Source: Cryptomeria japonica (lineage: Eukaryota; Streptophyta; Pinopsida; Cupressales; Cupressaceae). Taken from it: a stretch of DNA of 64,000 bases. Numbering within the stretch: the stretch's first letter is position 1; every line of letters starts with the position of its first letter. A model generated the notes under the pieces. The model had not been told where the DNA came from and ran no database searches. It worked only from the letters and a program-made list of their open reading frames with translations. Made by a program: the position numbers and the translations under genes. Where the stretch lies: NCBI RefSeq assembly GCF_030272615.1, contig NC_081409.1, forward strand, positions 19,842,260 through 19,906,259. Reading direction: 5' to 3'. Below are positions 46,737-57,180 of this stretch, in pieces.

Positions 46737-49700
46737 CTAAGTCTCTACCGGTGAGGGTATTACCCCAAGCTTCTCTCTGAGATATTCAAAAGTTTCCTTA
46801 GACAAAGGCTTAGTAAAGATATCTGCAATCTGCACTTTAGTATTCACACAAACCAATCTCACTTATTTTTCTTCAAAATTCTCTTATAGAAAATTATATT
46901 TGATAGAAACATGTTTAGTTTTAGAGTGAAATACCAGATTCTTTGATATATCAATTGCTACTGAATTATCACAATAAATGATTGTAGGTTCTTTGCATTT
47001 TACCTTTATGTCCTTCAACATTTTCTTAATCCATAATACCTGAGTACAATTAGTTGTTACTGCAACATATTCTAATTTTGTTGTTGATAATGATGTACAA
47101 CTTTGTTTCTTGCTCAGCCATGAAATCAATCTTCTACCAAGAAATAATACACCGCTAGTGGTGCTCTTTCTGTCATCTACATCTCCCACCCAATTTGCAT
47201 TGGTGTATGCACATAAATCAAAAATTTCATCTTTAGGATATCATAAACCAAGATTTGTTGTGCCTTGTAGATACTAGAAAATCCTTTTCACTGTCGATTC
47301 ATGATTTTCTCTAGGATTACTCTGAAATCTTGAAACAATACATACTGCATTCATTATGTCAGGTCTTGTTTGTTTCAAATATAGTAAACCTCCAATCATA
47401 GATTTATATCTTGTTGGATTAACAGGAGCTGAATCATCCTTCAATGTCAATTTATCAGTTGTAGTCATAGGAGACTTACCAGTTTGGAATTTTCCATACC
47501 AAATTTCTTCAGTAGTTCCTTAAAGTACTTTGTTTGACATATAAATATACCTTTATCAGTCTATGAAATCTGCAATCCTAAAAATAATTTTATCTCCTCA
47601 ATCATAGACATTTAAAATTCTTCCTACATCTTATTAGCAAGGTCTTTACATAATCAATCTTCTCCTCCAAAACTGATATCATCAACAAAAACTTCAATAA
47701 CCAAGATTTCTTCATTAGTCACTTTGAAATATAAGTTGCTATCAGCATTACCTTCTGTTTAACCAAGCTTCAAAATATATTTGTCCAATCTAGCATACCA
47801 AGCTCTAGGAGCTTGCTTCAATCCATACAAAGCTTTTCTTAATCTGCAAACCATATCTTTATCATTTGTTAATGAAAATCCATTAGGTTGTTCAATGTAA
47901 ACTTCCTCTTCAAGATCACCATTTAGAAATGCACATTTTACATCCATTTGATATACTTTATAGTTCTTGTGAGCTGCAAATGCAAGAAATAATATGACTG
48001 CCTCAATTCTAGCTATGGGTGCAAAGGTTTCATTGTAATCAATTCCCTCTCTCTATGAATATCCTTTACACACTAATATTTCTTTGTTTTTAATTACCTT
48101 ACCATCTTCATTAAGTTTATTTCTGAATACCCATTTAGTTCCAATTACATTTTTGTCTTTAGGTCGGGGAACCAATGTCCATGTATTGTTCTTTTCAATT
48201 TGTTCTAATTCATCTTCCATAGCTTTAATCCAATGTTTATTTTCACATGTCTCAATAACAGATGTTGGTTAAATTTGAGAAATTAAACATACCTTTTCAT
48301 TTTCCAGTCTTCCTCTTGATATAACACCTTAATACTTATTCCCAATTATCTAACTTTCAGAGTGATTCAGTCTTACATACCTGGGTGTGTTCACTTGCTC
48401 TTGTTCTTCAATCATCATGGAATTGTCTGATGATGTCGGTGTGACTGGATCCACATTCTGTACTAGTGCACTCTATATAGGTTCATTTATGATCATCTCA
48501 ACTATCAGTTCATAATCCATAGATCTTGAATTTCCTCTAAATTGTTCATTTATCTTCATATTTGCACTCTCAATGATTTTCTGCAATCTCTTATTAAAAC
48601 ATCTATATGCCTTGCTCTTAGATGAATAGCCAAGAAATATTCCTTCATCACTTCTAAGATCAAATTTACCAATATACTCATCTCTCCTAGTATAGAACTT
48701 GTTCCAAATATTCTGAAATATTTAAGAGTAGGAGTATTACCAAACCATAGTCCATAAGGGGTCTTATCGGTTTCACCTTTGATGTGAACTCTGTTAAAAG
48801 TGTAAACCATTGTATTCACTGCTTCTCTCTAGTACACATGAGGTAGATTTGCTTCTAATATAATGCTTCTATCTGCATCCAAAATAGTTCTATTCTTCCT
48901 TTCCACAACTCCATTTTGCTGAGGTGTCCAAGGTGCTGATAGTTGTCTTCTGATTCCATTCACTTCACAAAATGTATTAAACTCCTTAGAAGTAAATTCT
49001 CCTCCTTGATCTGATCTTAAACAATTGATTTTCTTACTGTTTTCATTCTCTACCATTGCCTTGAATAGTTTGAATTTCCCAAAAACTTTTGATTTCTCCC
49101 TGAAAAAAGTAACCCAACACACTCTAGAATAATCATCAATTATTAGCATAAAGTATCTATCTCCTTGTAGACTTCTTGTTCTTTCTGGACCACACAAGTC
49201 AGTATGAATTAAATCAAGAACATTATTGTATTTTTCAGAAATACTCATAAAAGTTGTTCTAACTTGTTTTCCCATTTGACATTCCTTACAAACTGGATTA
49301 TGAGGTTTTACAATCTTAGATAAATCCCTTATTGCCTTAGATGAAATAATCTTTATAATGAAATCAAAATTCACATGACAAAGTATTTTATGCCATAACC
49401 AACTTTCATCAATATGTGCACTCAAGCATGTCTTTTCATTTTTATTCAAATGAAATATATTACCTCTAGTCTGATTATCGGTTGCAATCTCCAAACCAGT
49501 TCTATTCATGATTTTGCATTTACCATTCTTGAACTGTAACTGAAATCCCTTTTCAACGAATTGACCAACACTCAAAAGATTATGCTTCAAACCTTCAACA
49601 TAATAAATGTTGTCAGTATTGTTCTTACCATCAAAAGGTATAGTGCCTTTTCCTTTAATCAAACAAGCTTTATCATCCCCAAATCTTACTAGACCACCAT

Positions 49701-50895
49701 TGTATTCCTGAAAAAATAAGAGTTTACTTTTATCACTAGTCATATGATGTGAACATCCAGAATCTATAATTCATTCATCATTTTCTTCAATTTTAGCTGC
49801 CAGGGCCTGCTCTACCGATGTAATAGTAGGTGTTGGTTGATCTTCTTTTATTGCAACAAAATCCCATCCATTGTCTTTCGGTTCTTCATTAGAATCATTA
49901 GTAACTCCTTCATCAACATAGTAACATGATTTGTCTTTATTCTTCTTAAATTTGTATCTCTGATATTCAGGGTTAGGTTTATATGTTCTTTTAGCTTCTT
50001 CTCTCAATCTTGCATGTCTATCAGGACATCTAGATGTCATATGAACAACTTTATTGTAGTTAAAACATTTAAATGGTGCTTTACCTTCATACTTACTTCC
50101 AATAGGACCTTTAGGCATTTTCCTTGCAAATATTGCTTCAAGTTCTTCCAATTCTTCATTTTCCTTTCTGATATCTTCAAGTTCTCTTGCATAAAGTGCT
50201 TTCTAATCAGATTTGTCAGATGATAATGATGATGTTGTAGATGATGGTTCTTTGAAGGCTAAATCTATTTTAATTGTAGAAATATGACCAAATTCTTCAA
50301 GCTCAAATGCTGAAAGTTTTCCAACCAAGGTATCTCTAGATACTGATGTATTACACATTGTTTTCAACTCATTAATAGTAGTTACTTTCATTTTGTATGG
50401 TTGTGGCAATGCTCTTAAAACTTTAGAAACAATTTCATCTTCACTTAAGGATCCTCCACAACATTGTATTCCCAAAACAATTTCATTAACCCTTTTCATA
50501 AAGGCAAAAATTATTTCATCTTCTTCCATTTTTGGATTTTCATACCTGACCCAGAAGCATTCCATTTTTCCAATTTTGACAGTGGTATCTTCTTCATTCA
50601 ATGTCTCCAATTTATCCCAAATAGCTTTAGCACTAGATCGGTCTAATAATCCCATGATTTGCTGATCTGACAAGGCGCTTAAGAGTGCTTCTCTTGCTTT
50701 GCAATCATTCTCTTGATCCTTACCCAATGTTCATGGATTAGGTTGATTTGATGTGGGACCAACATAGCCATTCTTTGTAACTTCCCATATGTCTCTTCCA
50801 ATGCAATTCAGATGTGTCTCCATTCTAATCTTTCATATACCATAGTTAGTTCCATCGAGTTTCAGACTGTCCTTCCTGAAAAATTGTGTTTCCAT
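46737..50895 (-). pseudogene. F2 gag-pol polyprotein, lightly decayed
   Basis: ATG at 50895 (METQFFRKDS), final TAG at 46739-46737. Gag (50895-49990) has UBN2-type sequence; its knuckle CFNYNKVVHMTSRC (about 50030-50075) lacks the second Cys. Protease DSGCSHHM is near 49750. The pre-integrase region has WLWHKILCH (about 49395). The integrase core has HTDLCGP (about 49190), DDYSR and RSDQGGEF (about 49005). Reverse transcriptase has GTKWVFRNKL (about 48115-48145), MDVKCAFLNGD (47947), ALYGLKQAPRAW and the catalytic FVDD (about 47675). RNase H has YTNANW (Asn for Asp, about 47200), STTKLEYVA and DNSVAID (about 46950). Stops include a W-to-TGA near 50835 and others near 50200, 49770, 48825 and 47757. 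Frames are mostly conserved. Confidence 0.92.
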
Positions 50896-50938
50896 AGAAT
50901 CTCCTCAAGATGTTAAACTTTTACAAAAAGAGGACTTA

Positions 50939-50950
50939 GCTCTTATACCA
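50939..50950 (-). other. F2 primer-binding site
   Basis: Minus strand TGGTATAAGAGC, two bases from the 5' LTR. It is one base off the usual TGGTATCAGAGC. Confidence 0.8.
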
Positions 50951-50952
50951 AT

Positions 50953-51888
50953 TATTAGGACTTGGAGGAAACTGAGAGGGGAGGCAAATCAGTTGTCAAT
51001 TAAATTCAACCCAAATATAACTTAATCAAACTTGATGCATAATACCAGTAAACCAAACTTAATGTCGGTTGACAGACTAGCAATTAATATTAATACCGGT
51101 GAAACTCAATGCATAAAACAGAAAGAGAAACAACAACCACAACACTTAACCTAGAGATTTGTATGTGGAAACCCTGTAAGGGGAAAAACCACAGTGGGAA
51201 ACCTTACCGAAAATCGGATGATACTACTGCAGATAGTATGTGTATACAAATGGGGTCTGCACATGCAGAAAGGCCAACCACCTAGAGCTCACTCCTCAAT
51301 CACAAAATAGGATTCACACTGACTACAATTGGATGGTTAAATCCAATGATAATGTACTACTCAAAGTAGCATCTCCAATGCTAGATTCAGTACCCGTTAA
51401 GCTCTAATAATCACCTTCAAACCTTCCTTTAACCTTCTCTATGGTCTGCTCATAAGATCTTCAATATTCGCACATACCATGTTACAATACCATAACCTTA
51501 CTTCCAATATTCTTCTCTATCTTCCTGTCTCACAAATGAGATCTTGCATATATACCAAAACCTAAGACCAAATGTGTAGGTTGGCTTACTAAGAATATTA
51601 CAATTAAACCAATTACAAATAAGTCAAGATGCAATGCATCATGTCAGATCAATACATTTACAACAATATCCAATTAATAAATCATCTCCATAATGTGTCG
51701 TGCTGATCTGGAATAGATAATGCATGTTGGTCCATAACCTACACTAGTTTGCCGATAACAACAACTATGTCAACCTGATTAGACCAATAACCAACATAAT
51801 GTGTTGGTTCAACATAACCAAAGATCTCCATAAGGATAAGTGTTGACATCAATGACAAAACTAATGCAACACATTCATAATACCAACA
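50953..51888 (-). repeat. F2 5' LTR with internal deletion
   Basis: 936 bp, about 150 bp shorter than the 3' LTR. The missing part corresponds to about 46120-46275 of the left LTR and the join lies near 51797. The plus-strand edge is TATTAGG instead of TGTTAGG. Confidence 0.88.
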
Positions 51889-51893
51889 CGCAC

Positions 51894-52472
51894 TAGAAAA
51901 ATTGATCTCCCACAAGTTGGCTTCACAAAATATCAAAATATGAAACGTGTAGCTTCAATTTGGTTCAAATATTCTCAAAACAATATTTTGGATCTAAAAC
52001 ATATGATCACATGCTTCCCATAAGTCATTAAAATTACCTCAAACTTACTAACAACTACAAGAATCACCTCAATAAATCCGGTCCACATGATACACCATCA
52101 ATAATGAAGATAACTCTATTTTACTGTTCTACCGGATACCAGACCTTCTAACATGCTAAAGAATCAACATCAGAGGGTAGTAATGCATGATAATCTGCTT
52201 CCCATATGGAATCAACTTAACTCAAATGATTGAAACCAAAGGCACATCACAAAAAATGAGAACTGTTCACCAAGGCTGTATACAGAGTCTCATCGATAGA
52301 CTTGCACCAAAACTTACTAAAAGTATCCTCAGAACATCCAAATAACCAAAACTCCATACCGGCTAAGATCAATAGGCTGAGTTTCCATCAATGAAAACTC
52401 CTAAGCAATATCATACATCAGATATTACCAATCTTCATCAGAGCATCACCAGACTAGTGTCTTATGCCAACA
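51894..52472 (-). repeat. F3 3' LTR, right piece
   Basis: Continuation after the F2 insert, ending GTCTTATGCCAACA (52459-52472). Directly inside it lies the minus-strand polypurine tract (plus ATCTCCCCCTTTGGCATCG, 52473-52491). Confidence 0.88.
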
Positions 52473-53170
52473 ATCTCCCCCTTTGGCATCGATGGCAACA
52501 TTGTGAAAAATGCTCCAAAATCTGCAAATAATCCGACAGTCTGAAATCTGTACACTCAACTGACTCCAACTAAATCCCCCTAAGAATAAGCATCATTTTT
52601 CACTGCACTGTCCAACTCTCTCCCCCTTTCACATCAATGGAAAAGGGTAGGATTCCACCAGAACTTATGTACAAATGAATGCAATAATTTACATGAATTT
52701 AAAAATATTTGCATAAGTGACCTTCAAGGATTGTAGGTACCCACTCCATCCTCGTAGGAAATAATCTAAAACATTAATTAGAGAACTGAACATGTATGCA
52801 TGCACTTCAATGCCTTCAAGATCATATGGCACCGGTTTACCTAAGGCACCAACTGTATCCTGCTAAGCTCTGAGTAAGGTGTCCATCCGAGGAGTAATCA
52901 GACTTCTCAGTTCTCCCACTCTGCTCAACATTTTCTCTTTTCTATCATTTGTATTGTGAGAAATAAACCTTCAAAATTCTCTTTTAAAATTTGAAAACCT
53001 AATTTCTAGTTGTAAAAAATGCTCAACCTTAAAGCTTTCGGTTACACTGTTTTTCATCATTTCTTCCATCAGATTGCCGAACTGCTACAAAAATTTTTGG
53101 ATATCAGCTACATGCTCGATTTGAATCTTCTGCAACCTTCTAGAATCGGTTACAGATCTCTCCAAGGGGG
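52473..53170 (-). pseudogene. F3 3' region with remnant of a second gene
   Basis: The part next to the LTR (52473-52700) is untranslated with three polypurine-like runs (plus CTCCCCCTTTGG, ATCCCCCTAAG, CTCCCCCTTTCAC). From about 53130 down to 52800 the minus strand carries a stretch with SFKVEHFLQLEIRFSNFKRE, then a stop, then RKEKMLSRVGELRSL and ITPRMDTLL. This parallels the C-terminal coiled coil of F6 ORF2 (VFEQRITNFEEEL, KERIVNKAKDLRLKLSPRLD), with the shared pattern LR-x2-(I/L)-(T/S)-P-R-(M/L)-D-x-L. So F3 once had the same second gene and has lost most of it. Two stops. Confidence 0.55.
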
Positions 53171-53214
53171 TTCTATTGATCTGTAGGAAAAACTCCCTCT
53201 AAGGCCAAAAAGCC

Positions 53215-54381
53215 CTAGTTACTGGATGAGGTTACATCATTGGATTCAGGTGTGGAGCCATTTTGCACATTAGAATCTTCCTTCTTTACCCACATTTTCT
53301 TATGTTGATCTTTGATTTCATCTACCTTAGCTTTGCCTTTCTCATCAAATTTGATCTTGTTCATTGATGCATTCTTGCTTCTACAATATCTTGCAATATG
53401 TCCTACTTTGTTACATGTATGACAGACAACATTTCTCGGCATGGGCCTAAAGTTCATTTGATTTGGTCTCATCTTGCATTAGTTAGATACATGTCCAAAC
53501 ATCCCACATGCAAACCATCTCTTATTCTATAAATTGATCATCATTCTCCATATATTTGACTTCTGACCAAAATTGTTGCATTTGAAACATTGACCGGTAA
53601 AGGTAGGACTATTATTCATCACATTACTCATCATCCCATTATTATCCTACTTCTGCATTGATTTGTCATATGACCGAATCTATTGCAAGCAAAACATCTA
53701 CCATTGAATTTATAGGCATTAGGCTATCTTACCAAAGGTTTCTTTCTCTGCTGATGATTAGATTGTGCAATGCTTTGTCTTGAACCTGATGATTCTCCTT
53801 TCTCATATCCAAGTTCTCTTGTGTCTTTCCCATGTCTCTTACTATCCAGAATCTCATCCAACTGGGTTGAACTAGATTTGAATTTATTTTTGTACTCATT
53901 AGCAGTAGTCAGCTCATCTCTCAGAATTATAATTTGTCTTTCAAGTTCTTGCCCATCATTCTTTGTCTGCACCAATTCAAGCTTCAACTGATCATTCTCA
54001 TATGTCAATCTACAACATTCATCAAATTTGTCCTTCAAGTATTGAGTCAAGTTTTCTTCATTCTTCTTTCGGTCTTCAATCTCCTTAGTCAACTTCATAA
54101 CAATAGTTTGCATCTCATTCTTCAAGACTCCATTCTCCTTGGCCCACTTCTCACATTCATCTATCTTATCTTGTAGAATTTGATTGTCAACACTTTGTTC
54201 TTCTTTTTCCTTCAACTTGTCCATCAACTCCTTTCTCTTTTCCCAAGAGTGTTCATTTGATTTTTCAAGGTTTCAATGAAGTCTTCAGCTGCATTTAGAT
54301 TTCTTTTCAAGCTACTCTTTTCCTTCATTGCTGCATCAAGATCTTCAAGTGCCACAACATGTGTCTACAAACTAGATCCAT
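53215..54381 (-). pseudogene. F3 coiled-coil, multi-zinc-knuckle gag-like gene
   Basis: The region starts near 54381 (about 55 bases after the primer site). Frame changes occur near 54235 and 53700. The longest open part (54227-53724) is a coiled coil (DKLKEKEEQ…KLTKEIEDRKKNEENL…ENDQLKLEL). Knuckles follow: CFACNRFGHMTNQC (about 53700-53660), a degenerate C-terminal pair near 53590, WFACGMFGHVSN (about 53510, first Cys now Trp) and CHTCNKVGHIARYC (about 53425-53385). The K/E-rich tail ends at 53215. It shares segments such as EIE(D/E)RKKNEENL and NDQLKLEL with F5, so the two families are close relatives. Nucleic-acid packaging is the likely role. Confidence 0.78.
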
Positions 54382-54434
54382 TGATTCAATCTTTTGGATC
54401 TACCTTAAGATGTTAGGCTTCTTTTGAGGCACAA

Positions 54435-54447
54435 ATCTCTGATACCA
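54435..54447 (-). other. F3 primer-binding site
   Basis: Minus strand TGGTATCAGAGAT, two bases from the 5' LTR edge at 54450. It matches the initiator tRNA-Met type used by the autonomous copia elements here. Confidence 0.85.
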
Positions 54448-54449
54448 AT

Positions 54450-54921
54450 TGTTGGAATCAATGAACACTGAAAGGGGGGGATGAATCAATGTTTTAGTAT
54501 TTTTGAATTTGTTAATCTGATTCTTAATCAATTGGATGCACAAATAAGAAACTGAAATGCAGAAAAACACAAAGCAAACAAGAACATAACCATAACACCA
54601 ATATTTTTATGTGGAAACCTGGAAAGGCAAAAACCACAGTGGGATTTTAACCCATAATATTATTATACTATGGAAAGTAGTAAAACAATATTACATGAGT
54701 TGGAATGCACATGCATTCAGGCACACTACATGAGCTCACTGCTCAATCAGATAAGAGCTACAACCCGGAGGAAGGATCACTGCCTTACAAACTAATAGAA
54801 AATTATTACAATGAGTAATGAACTAAATAAAAGCATCTGACCATGCCAAATAATAGTGCTAGTTGGGCACAAAGTGATCTGCTGCACTATTCTGATAGAC
54901 TGTTCTATTTTGCCCTATTAC
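54450..54921 (-). repeat. F3 5' LTR, left piece
   Basis: 472 bp, from TGTTGGAATCAATG to the F6 insertion at 54922. It includes the C/G tract (GAAAGGGGGGGATGAATC) and the complement of GAGCAGTGAGCTC (about 54726-54745). Confidence 0.88.
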
Positions 54922-55686
54922 TGTTGGCATATGCACACTCCAATGAGACATTGTATGTGATTGAAAGTTTTTTCATTGATGGCAACCTTACAATCCTATA
55001 GAACTGGCAAGGCATTACACCGGCAAGATAGTTCACTAGCATCAACAGATCACACTCTACACCGACACAGAGGCCAACATGAGTTTTGTTATATTATATT
55101 TTGTTTATTATTGTAAAAACCTTGTAAGCCGACTTGGCAAGTTGTAAAATGACTCTTATATAAAAGAGATCATTGTAGACATTAAGGAAGTGATGTAAGC
55201 GAAAAAGGAAGATATTAGGCAGACTTATTATGCGAAATATAGGTTAAAGGTTTTATCTAAAGAACAGAGTAGAAACCGGTACTGGATTAGGCATTATAGA
55301 TGCTATTGTAAAGCAATACAAGATATTGGATTTGTATAATCCACATTGTAACTTAGTGAGACTTCCCATTAAGCAGTGAGCTCTAGGCAATTGGCCTTCC
55401 TGCATGTGCAAGCCCCTCTTGTAAGTAATATTCTCTTATTGGCCAATAAGTGGATATTGTGGGTCATAAATCCCATCGAGGTTTTTCCCACACCAGGTTT
55501 CCTTATTAAATACTTGTGTCATGGTGTTCTTTTCATGTGGATGTTTTTAATTCTGTTTATTTCATTATTTCTTGCATACCGGTACACTGTTATAATTTTT
55601 TTTAGCATGTTTTAAGTTGAGAAATTCTAATTACCGGTTAGATACTGATTCACCCCCCCCTCTTAGTATCTGTGAGTTTCCTAAAA
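54922..55686 (+). repeat. F6 5' LTR
   Basis: 765 bp, TGTTGGCATATGC to TTTCCTAAAA. TATA box TATATAAAAG (55157-55166). It holds AAGCAGTGAGCTCTAGG (55371-55387), GGTTTTTCCCACACCAGG (about 55480-55497) and GATTCACCCCCCCCTC (about 55647-55662). Confidence 0.9.
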
Positions 55687-55688
55687 AT

Positions 55689-55700
55689 TGGTATCAAAGC
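55689..55700 (+). other. F6 primer-binding site
   Basis: TGGTATCAAAGC, two bases after the 5' LTR. Confidence 0.88.
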
Positions 55701-55757
55701 TTGGTCCTCTATTTTCAGAAGCCTAATAGCTTGAGGAAGATCTTGACACCGGTAAAG

Positions 55758-56874
55758 ATGGAAAATCTGATGAAGCAACTTGAAGCAGCTCTCTCAGACT
55801 ATGATACAGAAAAATTGAAAAATATCAAACTAGAAGATGATCTAAAAGCAGCTCAAGATATCATTCAGGCACTTCAAGAGAATCTTACTATTGCAAGAAA
55901 TAAGAGAAGAGAACTTTGTGAAAAGATGCAAAATGAGAATGATGAAAAGGAATCACTTAATGATTTGTTAAGTAAGCTGAAATTGGAGAACATAACTACA
56001 AAGAATGAAATGCAGGATATGACTATGAGAATTGACCAGAAGACTAAGTGATGCAGAAAATGAGAACACAAGACTTAGCTATGAAAATGATTTATTAAAG
56101 ACAGATCTGATGCACACTCAGAATGACTCCAATGAACTAATGAGATAGAAAGAAGTCTTAGAAAGAGAACTAGAAACTGCAAATCAACATAAAGAAAAAT
56201 TCAAGAAAAGCTCAGAGGAACTTGGTAACCTACTAAAGAATCAAAAACCTAAAGGTGACACTTTTGGAATTGGCTTTGAAGTTGGTGGAAGTTCCGGTAC
56301 TGCAAACAAACAGGATCACAACAAACCAGTAAGGCAACCTAATGCTTATAAATTCAATGGAAAATGCTTTAACTGTAATAAGTATGGTCATAGAAAAAAT
56401 GAATGTAGATCTAGAAATTATCAGAATATCAACTCACTTACCGGTCAATGCTCAAAATGCAACAAAGTTGGTCACAATTCTGAAAATTGCAGAATGAATG
56501 TGAGATGTTATGTTTGTGGAAGATTTGGACATTTATCTAATCAATGCAGAACACAAACTAGCATAGGTTATGGGAAAGCTATTCAGAATAATAATGTGAC
56601 TTGTTATGCATGTAACAAGATTGGGCATGTTGCAAAATTCTACAGAAATAAAGGATCACCTACAGACAACAAAAGTTCTAGCTTGAAAGGTAAAGAAAAA
56701 GTTGAAGAGGTTAAGAAAGAATTCTCAAAACAATAGTTTAGAAAAGATGATCTAAATATTGGGAATACTCCTCCACCGGTAGAACCAGTGAATGCTTCAC
56801 TAGTAGGATAGAGTGATGCTTCACTGGCAGGACAGAGTGATGCTCCACCGGCAGGAAGTTCTTCATCAAATTAA
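55758..56874 (+). pseudogene. F6 ORF1: coiled-coil protein with four zinc knuckles
   Basis: ATG at 55758 (MENLMKQLEAAL), 70 bases after the primer site. Residues 1-150 are a coiled coil (LKAAQDIIQALQENL; LCEKMQNENDEKESL). A frame change lies near 56036 and a TAG at 56144. Four knuckles follow in one frame: CFNCNKYGHRKNEC (56365-56406), CSKCNKVGHNSENC (56449-56490), CYVCGRFGHLSNQC (56506-56547) and CYACNKIGHVAKFY (56602-56643, last Cys now Tyr). The C-terminus has a K/E stretch and a short repeat (SDASLAGQ, SDAPPAGS) and ends at 56874. It corresponds to the F3 and F5 genes. Typical copia gags have one knuckle, so four is unusual. It most likely packages element RNA; it has no protease. Confidence 0.82.
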
Positions 56875-57180
56875 AGAAAGTTTCCTTGAGGGTTTGGTGA
56901 TCTAATGATACATGTGCTATTATTCCCTCGGTTAGAGATGAGAAGTTGGAAATTACTTCATTACCGGTAGACAATGTTAAGTGAATACTTAACCGACATG
57001 CATTTAATGTGGTAGATGGCAAATTAACACTATAAATTTGTGGTTTTGGCTCCATTTCATTTCACCATGATTTCAAACATTCGTAGAGTGTGAAATTTGC
57101 AAAGCTAAGGAATTTCAAGCAAAGAGGCGAAGGACTTCAAGAAATCAACCCATCCAAGATAGAAAAAGGTATTTATCATC

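Larger units (their letters stand above)
45283..51888 (-). mobile_element. F2: nearly complete Ty1/copia inside F3 LTR
   Basis: LTRs at 45283-46369 and 50953-51888 on the minus strand, with gag-pol between (50895-46737). The near-duplication CGCAT (45278-45282) / CGCAC (51889-51893) flanks it. The uninterrupted F3-type LTRs at about 61504-61514 and 63404-63412 read …(T)CTGCACTAG or CCACACTA and show the empty site. Among the elements here it has the best-kept polymerase. Confidence 0.92.
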
